Source: Eremophila alpestris peregrina
Lineage: Eukaryota > Chordata > Aves > Passeriformes > Alaudidae
DNA length: 64,000 nucleotides
Assembly: GCA_009792885.1 (NCBI GenBank)
Contig: WMCF01000014.1
Coordinates: 10,869,924 to 10,933,923 of the forward strand
Direction: 5' to 3'
This document shows, piece after piece, positions 12,280-22,932 of the stretch. Position 1 is the stretch's first letter. Each line of letters starts with the position of its first letter. Both the position numbers and the translations under genes were made by a program. The notes under the pieces are model-generated. The model had not been told where the DNA came from and did not search any database. It saw only the letters and a list, made by a program, of their open reading frames with translations.

Positions 12280-12480
12280 CCTCCGCGGCAGTCAGGAGCA
12301 CAAACACCTGCCGGGGTCGGGGCAGAAGGGACTGCGATAACGCGTGACAAACACCGGGATCTCCGACACGGATTCCAAACCCCACAGCTTGTCCCGGCCG
12401 AGGTGGGGACGATGCCCTGGCACGGCTGTGTCTGTACGCTGGGAGCCCTGCGCTGCTGCTGGGAGCATCGCTGGCTGTGA
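12280..12480. promoter_or_regulatory. Small CpG-island-like patch
   Basis: I counted 17 CpG dinucleotides between 12,284 and 12,470, and 117 G or C in the 180 bases from 12,301 (65%). The observed CpG frequency is close to expectation, whereas the surrounding DNA is strongly CpG-depleted. This meets the loose classical criteria for a very small CpG island. It could be an orphan island: an unannotated promoter, an lncRNA start or an enhancer. Open frames of 91 and 83 codons cross it on opposite strands, which is usual in GC-rich DNA and not evidence for coding. I see no convincing TATA box or recognisable first exon. Confidence 0.45.
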
Positions 12481-14776
12481 CCAAGGCAGATGGCCAGGAT
12501 AGATGAGGCCCTTACAGATTGTCCTCTGGGAATAATTACAGCTTAACTGCGACGCTTAGCCAGAGCCTTTTGTGCTCGTGGTGCCCTCAGGAAGGCCTGG
12601 GAAGCAAGCTGCCAGCTGCCGGGAATGCAGCTCCTCCTCAGCTTGGCAAGCAGAGAAGAGGGATGAAATCCCACCGCTCCTCCACCAAGCATCCCGAAGG
12701 AGGGATGCCCTGGCACAGCCATCCTTGTGAGTGCTGCTTTGAGGATGTAAATAGAGGAAGGTGGAGAGTCATCACCTGGGGAACCTCTGAAAGTGCCAGG
12801 CTTTCCTAGGAATGCTGGCTCTGCCAGTGTCATACAGGCGTTCTGCCCTTCACTGGACCACTCAAACGTACCAGGTAACAAGGTTTAGGAAGACAACCCT
12901 GCTGCAGTAGGACACATGGGAATTGTTTCATACTGACCCCATAAAATGGGTTCTTTCTTTGTACCTTGCTAGGAGCAGAAGAGCCCTGCACAAGCCTTTT
13001 TAACACACGCGTGCTGGCAAAGCTGCTGCAGGCTGCGAGAGGACTGTAAAACAGGGGGAGAAGCTGCCAGTGTCAAATATCATGGATATCACAGAGACAG
13101 AAGGACTGGAGACTGATTTAAGGTCAAACTGCAGCATAGCCTGTGAGGAGCACAAAGGAAAAAGTGGATTTTAAAGCATTCCTGATTTCCCTTATGAAGA
13201 CACGTCCTGCTTCTGCAGCCCATTGGAACAGCTCAGAAATGCAGGTTTCTGCCCAAGGTGGGCAGCCAACTCTGCCTCCACCACAGGCACAAGGCAGCTC
13301 CCATGTAAGGACTGTGCTGGAGAGCCCACAGCTCATCCACACATGAATAGTGCTGGTATACATCAAAGCTCCCTCTTTCCAAGTTCTTCACAGTTTCTGT
13401 CTCCCCCAGCAAGTGTCATAGGATGGTGAGGGAGACTTTTGCTGAACTTCTGGTTGCTTTTCCACAAGACTAAGTCTTCCTACCTTTTTAAGCTCCTCTG
13501 TCACTAAGTAAACTATTTCTTTCTGTCCTATATACCTAAAACTGAAAAATTTCAAACCAACAAAAAACAAGCTAGTGACAATGGAATGAAGTCAAGTGTC
13601 ACCCTGGCACTGTTTTAATGTCCAGCTATCTCACAACACAGAGGATGTCCAGGCAAGTCCTCGGCTTCCATTTCTTTGATGGCTAATTTGATTTGGCTAG
13701 GGCAGGCTTATCAGATGCTCAAAATGACCTGCTAGACCATCTAAAGTGTAAAGTTTCAAGAGGGCAGATGTGAAAAGAAATACTGAGCCTGTAGTTTGCT
13801 GATGTATGTTAAGCAGGACTTTCTTTTGCTCTAAAACACAACAGAAGGTTGTAGCTCATCACATTTCACTTTAAGCTGGCTGAGAGTAAGCTTTGAAAAC
13901 CCAAACCCCCTGATATACTCCTGTTAATCATTGATACAGTCTTTGATCTCTTCCCAGTTCTGTGTAGCTGATTGACTCATCCCCACCTTTTTTTTTACCA
14001 GCTTTCCATTTGTGCTTTTTTTTCTCAATGGATCTGTTCTCCATCACAGTTTGAGCTAGCAAAAGAAGCCATAAGAGCAAGGGTATTTTTGTAGTATTTC
14101 TGATCAAATGGTATATGCATCTTTGTGCAAAATTTCTAGTACCATTCCACAAGACAAAAAGGATTGAGGGCAATATCTGAGCTGCCCAAACTCCTCTTCT
14201 CTGCAGTTATTTCCAGCTCCTCTGTGACTTCAGATAACATTTGCAGAAGCCTCTTACAGCTACTCAATATGGGATCCCTCTGAAGGCTGGCAGAAAAGCA
14301 CCATGGCTTCAGGGCTGAAAGGAGTGTGAGGGAACATGGCTCAGGCTCAGATTCCTCCCTCTCTTTTTCACCACAAAGCTTTCAGCCAAGCCTGCTTGGA
14401 TTGCTCTGTGGACCCTCAGGTCATTGTGCAGTAAGCTGGGGCTACAGGAACAGGCATCTCTAAGAGGATGCCTGATGATGATGTGACTCCGCCACCCTGC
14501 TGGAGGGTGGAAGAGTGTGCTGCTGTGCTCTGTCTTTGAGGGCAGTGGCAAGGGCATCAGCTCCTGTGAAACCCAGCTGGTGAAAACGTGCAAAAATGCA
14601 TCATATCTTGGTTTTACTGGTGATTTTGGTGATGGTCTTAAGTGTCCACCTTTGGTCCAATTTCTCTGATTTTTTCATGAAACTCAGAAATAGCTTTTGA
14701 GTTGTGCTCAATGGGTTCTACCTGGCTGGTCACCATGTTATCATGCTTACCATGTTTTCATTACACTGGTGGTGCA
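12481..14776. other. Non-coding stretch, no gene seen
   Basis: No gene is supported. The first 400 bases are still moderately GC-rich and then return to background. Frames of 80-112 codons overlap antisense frames and match nothing known to me. No repeat family was recognised. Confidence 0.5.
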
Positions 14777-14832
14777 GACTGTCCCCACATACTCTGCTAG
14801 TCTCTCTGCTGTGGTACTCCAGATAAATTATC
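14777..14832. repeat. Left copy of 56-bp direct repeat beside the adapter
   Basis: This segment is identical base for base to 14,866-14,921, which lies on the other side of the Tn5 mosaic-end sequence. Real tandem duplication with exact sequencing-adapter DNA between the copies is not plausible. The copy most likely arose when an unclipped read was merged into the assembly. Confidence 0.95.
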
Positions 14833-14865
14833 TCTTATACACATCTAGATGTGTATAAGAGACAG
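14831..14865. other. Nextera/Tn5 mosaic-end junction (assembly contamination)
   Basis: AGATGTGTATAAGAGACAG at 14,847-14,865 is exactly the 19-base Tn5 mosaic end used in Nextera kits. Directly before it, TCTCTTATACACATCT at 14,831-14,846 is the same end inverted, missing only its outermost three bases. Together they form a perfect 32-base palindrome at 14,831-14,862, matching the circularisation junction of Nextera mate-pair libraries. Both sides carry the same 56-base genomic sequence. The plain reading is that an untrimmed mate-pair read entered the assembly, probably at a gap-filling or scaffold-joining step. It is not a natural transposon: there is no transposase, and the synthetic mosaic end differs from the wild-type Tn5 ends. 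Confidence 0.97.
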
Positions 14866-14921
14866 GACTGTCCCCACATACTCTGCTAGTCTCTCTGCTG
14901 TGGTACTCCAGATAAATTATC
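14866..14921. repeat. Right copy of 56-bp direct repeat beside the adapter
   Basis: This is the exact repeat of 14,777-14,832. Sequence after this copy continues into unique DNA (CCATCCCATTCC), so this copy probably gives the true continuation rightwards, while the left copy gives the true continuation leftwards. The real locus should hold one copy. Confidence 0.95.
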
Positions 14922-15479
14922 CCATCCCATTCCACCAACTTGACTGGGTACGCGCTGAACACCCCTTTGGCCCTGTATTCTTCTCTCACACAGGCTTTCC
15001 ACAAGCTCTTCTGTTTGATGAAACACTTTCAAGTGCAGGGAAAGGCAAGTGAATAAAAAAGTCGGTTAAAAATTTGAAGCAAATATCTGGGCAAAACACT
15101 GCTTCCTGGGCCGTGTTTCTTGCTCATTTCTGGTACTGTGGCACAAAGATGGACAATGAGTGAAGCTGGTCAGCTTGGTTTCTTCCACTCCTCAGGAATT
15201 AGCTGTTTTGCTGTTCCCTGTATAAGCAAAATGGAATAAAAATCAGTGGTTCGGGTTCATGTCCATTTATGTGGAGGGCAGTCAAAACACAAAATAAACC
15301 TCAGCATGTAAAGACCATTACAGAGACTGAGCAGTCAGTGGCTTTAAACACCCCAAATTCGGCTCAAATTCTCTGTGGATGCTGTTAAAGTGAAAAAGGG
15401 CTGTTAGAGGCACTCTTACATTCCCTGATAAAGCAAATGTTTACCAGACACAGGAACCAGTCTTCCTCTTGTCCTCTTT
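14922..15479. other. Non-coding stretch, no gene seen
   Basis: A 67-codon frame that starts inside the adapter (its first residues, MCIRDR, are translated adapter) runs into this segment and is therefore artificial. Nothing else is supported. Confidence 0.6.
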
Positions 15480-16120
15480 AGATTAAATTGCCTGATAGAG
15501 CAGAAGACAGAGTTAACTCCCTGTGCTACGACCAGGACAGAAAGCTCTTGACAAAATTAAATTACTCAATTCGCTGCAGAGAAAACTGCTTGATCATTTA
15601 GTGTGTATGGGAGGCACAAATCTCAAATTGCGTGTTTGGCAACATATGAGAGCTATATACATATATAGTCAGTTGATGTTGTTATTTTCATTAAATGAGG
15701 TCTCTTCTTTTCTCTATTTTCGATGCTGTTCTCCAGGGAGATTAATTTGTATGAAAGTAGAGCACTAATTGCACAAAACAAGCTGGGGTACTGCAGGAGC
15801 ATAATTAAATTAAAAAAAAAAAGTAGTGTTAATACAATTGTGGTGCTAATTAAATAAAATTGGTGACAAGTGTCTGAGGCAGACCAAGTGTAAGGAGAAA
15901 AACTGACAAAATGATCAATTTAAAAATTCTCGCAGATATTACAGTTCACTGGTAACTGAGTCGAATTAAAAGTAATTGTACACAAAGTGCTGCACGAGCG
16001 CCCGATCTTGCTCTCAGCAAAGCAGGACTTTTGCCAATTCCGGCTCTAATGTTCCATAAATTGCTGATAGGAAAGTGATAGGCTTATTTTATTTCTGCAT
16101 GTGTTTAAGAGTGGGCTAAT
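15480..16120. promoter_or_regulatory. Probable conserved non-coding element (homeobox-motif-rich)
   Basis: This is an AT-rich block packed with TAAT/ATTA cores (ATAATTAA near 15,801, GCTAATTAAATAAA near 15,846, GAATTAAAAGTAATTG near 15,963, GGCTAATTC near 16,115), an NK2-type CCAAGTG near 15,884, and retained CpGs in TGCACGAGCGCCCG near 15,991. There is no repeat signature and no coding frame. In vertebrates this texture is typical of deeply conserved developmental enhancers near homeobox or other transcription-factor genes. Conservation cannot be shown from one sequence, and a long A run at about 15,812-15,822 interrupts the block. Confidence 0.4.
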
Positions 16121-19100
16121 TCAGGGCCAGTCAAACGGACTCAGGCAACAGCTCCCTCAACATTTGCAGTTGTGCCTACAGTGAACTGACCATTCCCTGC
16201 TTTGACAGGAATTGCTGGTGGTCCATGTGCCAAGGGGACCTGGAGAAAGCATGGAGCAGGGTGTGCCAGTGGCACACTATGGCTTTGACCTCACCAGCTG
16301 CCAGCTTTCTAGACCTTCACAGACTGAGGGTGCATCAGTAGACTCCAGCCTCCACCCTCCAGGGAGTGGGGGGCCCTTTATCAGCATCCCAGCTCAACTC
16401 CCTTCCTCTTTGGCATTTATTAGTGGCTCAGAGGAAATGCACGACGCCTACTGCAGCTCTGGCTTCCTCTCCAAGCTTGGCTGTCCCCAGCATTTTCCTA
16501 TGCAGTGCCCTCTGATTTGGTGGTCCCTGCCTTCTTCAGAAGGTCATTCCCACTGCTCAGCTGCCCTAGGGACAGTTTGCCAGCTGCATCTGCCACCTGG
16601 AACCCTGGTCTCCAGCCTTAGTGCCTGTGGTGAGCCCTGATGGCACTGGAAAGCTATTTCTCATGTACTCTGATTTTCCTCACAAATTTGTGTTGATGGA
16701 GGAAACCTCCCACTCCTCCTTCCACCCACAAACCAGCAACTCCAAGCCATTTCTAGCCTGTGTGGTCCTGAAACAAATAAAAAAGTCCTTTCAGATGCGA
16801 AACAAAGCAGCCTTGTTTGCCTGAGTCAGCACCCTAAAACAATAGCTGTGAGCACTCACCTCGCAGCAATTTCTACACTCTCTGGGGTCATGTTGTAATA
16901 CAGTGGACCCCCAACTGTGGTTTTAAAAATGCATTGGCTTGTTTTGGGAACTGACTCGAACAACTTCACTGAGCTTGCAGGAAACTAGTTGTGATCCTTT
17001 ATGCAATGAGAATTTTGCCTTTTACTTTGCTGGGAGCAAGATCAGGACCTTAATACCTACAGAAGAATTGGCAGCTCTTGCTTGCTGGAGCAGAGGGAGC
17101 TTGGGAGAGAAGTGATTTCTCCATGTAGGTGTCTCAGCTGAGAAAAAGGTAGAAAGGAAAAAAGTTCCCTTTTGGCTCATATTTTATGGCTGGGATTGCT
17201 GGTTACTGCCCCATGATATTGCTGGTCAGAAGGAAAATCTTAACACACAAATTGATGTCCTGATTTTTATTGTTCTTACATTTTGTTGATGATAAGCTTC
17301 AGAGAGAGCTCTCAATCTGGGACATGATGCCTCTGCCCTTTCTTGAGGGGGTTTGCTTTGAGCAGGGTCCGTGAGGCTCTACCATCCATTGCAGCTTTTT
17401 ATTTTGCTGGTGACCAATCCTGCCCTGCTATCTGTTCTCCTCATGAGCAGTGCTGGGCTGCAGAGGGGGAGGGTGTCATTCATTGTAAACATGCTTTTAA
17501 TCCAAATTTCGGTTTCAGAATAAAATAAAACTGCTGCTGAGTTTGAGCCTGATGCTTTTTATTCACTTTCCTGAGTCCAAGTTCGTCAACCTTCCTGTCT
17601 TCATTAGTGTGATTCTTGCTTTGTCTCTGTGCTCTCTGCATAATAGCCAGCCCCTTTCCTCATCTTTGTCTCGAGAGCAGAGCTTGATGCTGTGTGTTAA
17701 TTACTGCTGGGTTCTGCTCAGCTCAGTCCTTGGCATTTGGAAAGGTGAGACATGACTGAAGGAAAAAACCTGAAAGAACCCAGAAAAACAGAATTGGTGC
17801 AAAGTTGTCATCTTCCTAAAAGTGCTTGTCTCAATGGTTATATCATCCACAAGGGCATGTTCCTCCTTCACAGGAACAGTGTTGGCTTTGTTTGGCTTAG
17901 TTTACAGTAAGATTAAGGCCTTCTCTTTGCTGTTTTCTTCCCTTAGGGTGTGTTGTGCCCATTAATTGCCCCAAGGTAGAACATACCATTAAGACTGGAC
18001 TGAGAGTTAATAACTAGCCTCAACTCAGAGCTGGGGACAGATCCTCTCTAAACATTACTTTGGGGCTTGCCCCTGTAGCACGGGAACACAGAGCATATAC
18101 CCAGGTTCAGCTTCTCCACATCACACACAGGCAAATGCAGCCCAGAAACAGCCTCTGCAGCTGGAGTGATCTGTCTAAGTCAGAAGCAATATCCACAGAC
18201 ATTCTTTTCCACCATCACTGTGCAGAGCAAGTATAAACATGTGGGATGCAGGCTGTGCCTTCAGCCTACGGGTACAAATTTACCAGAGGGGGAAGCTTTC
18301 CACTCTGGCCCTGGTCTGCACCTGATGCCCAGAGTGACCCTTGCTCATGCCATGTGTGGTAAAAATACAACTTCCCTGTACCTGCCCAAGTTTTGGGCTT
18401 GAAAATGGGGGGTTGTGGTAGTGCTGGTACCCCACGAAGTGCTTTGCAGCAGGGCTGTGTCCTGAAGTGATAGGTGCTGGTGGAAGAGGTGGGTGACCAG
18501 GGCTGGGGGCTGAGGTGGCTGGTGGAGCCTTGCCAGAAGGTGGGGGGTGCCAGGTGAGGGTATGTTGGTCCTGCATTGATTCTACTGATTCCTAAGGCAA
18601 GCTCTGGGTCCAGGCAGTGTCCTGGGTGCTGTGGGCTACTTCTGTGGGGAGAAAACTCCCAGCCATCTTGCTCAGATCCTTGACCACTACATTTCTGAGA
18701 ATTCAAGGCAGGAACAAATGTAAGTGGAGTCTATGTGTACAGCAGGAACTTTGTGAATTCACACTAACAGCTGAGGATTCCTTATAACCTTTCTGACACT
18801 GTGAGTTATTGGATAAACAGGAAAAAAAAGAAGTGATGACACATCATAATATTGACTTTTATTCCTCTTATTTCTACAGCTGCAGTTCTGTATACTCATG
18901 ACTGCAACAGCAACACAATGTAATGTATTTATATGTTACATTTCTAAACAAACCAATATTTATGTATAGTATGTGAATATACATTTGGTCTGATCCAGAC
19001 AGACTAAATAATATGTATATGATTGCAATATATTTATATGGAAAAAAGTACTGAAAGTATAGCTAAGTGGGACAGAACTGCAGGATGACTCTTTCTCTAA

Positions 19101-21000
19101 AGTTCTGGGTAAATATGAACAGCTTCTAGTAGAGCAAAATGTCTTCTATAGATGTGATATTTATGGTTATATATTGACTAATGAAGTTGAACAGTCACAA
19201 GCACTGAGTGCCTTTTAGGCCCAGGCTCCCTTATTATGGCAATAAAGTATGAAAATTTTATTAATTCAAAACTTTACTCTCTGAAATGAAATCCTGGCCA
19301 TTTCCTTAGTACAGAGACTTGCTCAAGTCTCTGAGGCACTTTGCCATTTTGGGATTAGCATGAAAGTTTCTGTCTGGTAGATGAGGAAAGAAGGGGAGGC
19401 AAAAACTTAAGAAAAACTTCTGAAACTAACCCCCCAAATCTCTGTTTTCAGTTTATTTTTCCAAAGATGAAGGCTTGCCCCAGAGCTGGAAGACAAGATA
19501 GACATCTGAGTAGGAGACACTGCAGAAGATAAGGTGATGTGAGTCTGAAGCTTACTTCACTTGAATCTCTAGTGAAAAAACCTATTAACTCTCACTGTTA
19601 CCAGAGCAAGGCCCTTTTGAGGAGTATTTTTCCAGGTTTGCCAGGGAAGGAGCTGCACAAAAAAAGGGCCAGCATAATTATAAAAAAAGCACTAGCAAAA
19701 ATTTGCTGCTCCAAGCCCTCAGTTCCAGTATTTTGACATAGCAGCTCTAATTAAATTTTTTTTTTCTAAATCTACAGTTTTCTAAACAGGGAGATAAATC
19801 AAACTGCCAGGAGTTCAGCAGATGTTAGCTAATCATTTTCTGGGGATCCTTTACCATTTAAACAAATGCTTTTCTGAGACCAATCACTGATGCATTGCTT
19901 TCATCACTCCAGCAACTCAACTTGCTAGATGTGGGGTAGGGTGACAGGAGCTTTTCCATCAATATGCCTTAGGCCTGGTCGAGGCAGATCATCCAGACTG
20001 ACAAGAGGAGAAAATTTATGGTGTCCTTTCCAATCAAATCCTTGGTGTCTCTGCTGAGAGGCCTGGATTGCCAGTGGTATTTTTAATAGTGCAAACAGCT
20101 GCTACCTAAAAAGCCTAACATCCAAGTCGTGGCCATGAAATAAGTGCTGTGTGGTGACTATGCTTGATAAGGTTCAGGTTCAGAACAATAACCTCACCAG
20201 TGAAAGGCTCTCCAGGCTATTTCCATCACCCATATATAACTCTTTCCTGACTCGTCTTGTGCTGTCTTTGCCCCTGCTCCCTCACCAGGGAGGATATGGG
20301 ATTTTTTCAGCACAAGTTGACTGATAAATGAAATTCACCACCTCTGTGTCTTTTGCCTTGGGGGCAGGAGGGGAAGCAGGAGCCTCTGCTGGTGATGCCA
20401 AGGCCATTCAACCTGTGATTGCTTTTGTCCATGGCATAGAAACGCACATCTGTACAAAACACTGCCAGGTCTCCTTGGTCAGTGAGTGTGTGACCAAGGA
20501 GGGTCCTTGTTGTCCAGATGAGCCTGAGTGGGTTGGTCTGTGTGTGCAGACAGGGCAGGGAGTGTTTCCTGTGGGTTGGTGTGATGTCACAGTCAGTCTG
20601 CAGTGTGGGAACATGCTATTTCCTGACTTTCAGGGGTATTGCAAGTGGCTAGTCGATAGAAGATCCAGTTCAGAAGTGGGACAGGCAAGTAAATAAGTAG
20701 CCTAACTGACTAACTAAATAAATTTATATAAAAGCACTGACACTTACACAGCCTGCTACCAGGTTGGAAAACTGCTCTATACGTCTCTAACAGGCTATGT
20801 GTGCCACATGGGCTCTTTCTAAATGCTGCAGTGTTAAATATGCTCAGCAGTGATTCAAAAGAAAGTCTGTCAAGTATATTATTCTCCATGGTCCTTTCCA
20901 TCCCTGGCCTCTCTGCTCAGCCTGCCAGCCCCACTGGGTCAACAGGGGAAGGACCATGCCAAAAGCTCAGGGCTGCATCTTAAATTTGACTGACTCTGCT
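16121..21000. other. Non-coding stretch, no gene seen
   Basis: No gene is supported. The 142-codon plus frame from 16,212 and the 146-codon minus frame ending at 18,266 have no recognisable domain. A strongly AT-rich segment covers about 18,880-19,060. A cysteine-rich frame at 20,328-20,696 is overlapped by an antisense frame and is treated as chance. Confidence 0.5.
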
Positions 21001-22932
21001 TCATAAAACACCCTAATGGCTGATGTAAATCCTGAAGTCCCCAAATTTGCCTAACCCTGCTGGGCAAGCAGCAAGATGCCTGTGAGAGGTTTGAAACAAA
21101 TGTGAGTGTCCCGGATCACATACGTGTGTGCAAGCACAGAGTTGTGTCATTCCCTTGCTTTTCTTACTTCGATATAACTTTATTTCAAAGTTTGGGCCAG
21201 GGCCTAAATTTGGTGATCTAATGTCTTGAGTCTCTCTTTTGTCTTCACAGGACATGAGCTGCCTCAAAAGAACCTTGCTAAATTGCCCCAGCCAGTCATT
21301 AGTGTTAAACATCCACATTATCCTCCTGCCAGCAGGCAATGGGCTCCAGGAGCTGCATCCCTGGGTGCCCTGGGGAGATGTGCAGCGCAGTGCAGCAGGC
21401 ACACGTGTGCAGGGGCACGCTTTCCCCTGTCTCATGCTGGCAAGACTGGGCCCCTGGCAGCACTACAAAGTTCCCCTGCTTCCCAGGGCCCCCAGGGGAT
21501 AAGACACCTGTCTGGAACAAGAAGAGGCTGGAAAAATGCTGGCCCTAGTCCCTTCATCCTCACTGAGAGAGGCAGTCCAGCCAGCTCAGTGTCCGCTCTC
21601 TGCACGGCTCGCACGGATGCAGCTGGAGAACTTGGCCAGCAGATCATGTCACTTGTGCACAGCTTTAGCTCAGTGGCCAGCAATTTGTGACTCAAGGACT
21701 GCCTGACCAAGGACCAACATAATTGTAACTCTCAGCTTGCCATGCATGTCTTGGCCATGGATTTACCTGGCTGCCTCTTGAATGCCTACCAACCCCTGGT
21801 GCCCACAGCATCCCCTGACAAGGAGTTTACCTGTTCCAGCATTAATGGATGATCTGCATGTTCCAGATTGTCTAATGTGTGTTAGGGCTTCATCCATCTT
21901 CTGGAGAAGAACCCACACATCCAAAATGATGCTACAGGGGGCAAAGGAGACAACCTGGCTCTTAAGCCTGTCCCTCCTCTGCTGATGCCAAGCAAAACAG
22001 CTTGGTACTGTGCACCTGCAGGAGAACCTACAGATAGATTCTGGGTACAGAAGAGTTACATAACACAAGAGCAGAAAGTGGGACAGTCCATGGGCTGCAT
22101 TTCTGTTCAGAAGATGTGATGGCATTTCAGATAGGGGAGCTCTAGGAAGTGCCAGGTCATGTCAGGGGTGACTTGGCTCACTTCATGCCACATGTCATTA
22201 AGTCTGCTACCCCAAAAAATAAAAAAAAGAGGGAAAAAAGGAAAGAATAATGAGAATATTAGCTGCAAGAATTCTCTCTGGGGTGATGAGTGTCCCTCCG
22301 ATGTTGGCACGGCTTTTGCTACTTCCAAAACATGCTGCAGCCTGTGCCACATGTCACATCCCAATGAAAGAAGGAGTCTTTTTCCTGGAGGGGCTTGCTC
22401 TGCTGCTTCAGCCTGCTTTGTTTTCCCTTCCCTTGCTTGCCACAAGCCTACCAGTGCTTGCTGCTCGTGCTGAGTGACAGACAGCACTGACTGCAGCAGC
22501 TTCTGTGGCAGCAGGACGTGCCGAGCATGGCGCTCTGGCACATGGAGTGTTTTGAGGCAGCAGGCAACGGGGGCACGGGATCTGCTGAGCAGAGATACTG
22601 CATTTTGGAAGCCAGGGTCCTGGCTTACAATGAGGATCAGAGAAAGCAAACTGAGGAAATGCATGCTATGGCCACAGGGGCTGTTTTTTGTGGGGACAAG
22701 GAGAGGGGACTCAAACCTAGGATACTTACATGCCTTTTATCATGTTATTCCTGGGCCAGCTGTGCCACAGACTCACTGCATGTCCTTGGCTGAGCTGCCC
22801 AACCCCTCATGCCCCATTCTCCTTGCCCATATGGGTCTGTCCCCTGGCAGGAGTTGTGCTTGCAGACATGGACTTAACCAGCTCAGAAGCCTCCATTCAT
22901 CCCTGTCTCTTTCTCCCCTGCTGTGGTGCTGA
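21001..22932. other. GC-rich segment dense in chance open frames
   Basis: Raised GC content and few stop codons give overlapping frames on both strands, including the longest in the window (185 codons, minus, 22,107-22,664) and a 154-codon plus frame at 21,226-21,690. None shows a recognisable domain, and the 185-codon frame contains a low-complexity phenylalanine-rich run. An acceptor-like pyrimidine tract ending CTTCACAG at 21,250 precedes part of the plus frame. Unrecognised non-coding transcript exons cannot be excluded. Confidence 0.4.

Noticed and set aside
12205..12484. Opposed 91- and 83-codon frames across the CpG patch
   Set aside because: Both strands being open is expected in CpG-rich DNA. 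No domain and no convincing start context.
14831..14862. Reading the 32-base palindrome as a natural operator or transposon end
   Set aside because: It is the commercial Tn5 mosaic end back to back. The flanking 56-base duplication confirms a library or assembly artefact.
20018..20050. Possible CR1 tail (GGTGTCCTTTCCAATCAAATCC)
   Set aside because: Only about 20 bases resemble the CR1 end, and there is no terminal octamer. Too short and diverged to call.
21226..21690. 154-codon plus-strand frame
   Set aside because: Five other frames on both strands cross the same bases and no family is recognised. Only the upstream acceptor-like tract was kept, as a finding.
22107..22664. Longest open frame in the window, 185 codons on the minus strand
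   Set aside because: It has no recognisable domain and a low-complexity phenylalanine-rich segment, and several overlapping plus-strand frames share the same low-stop GC-rich DNA.
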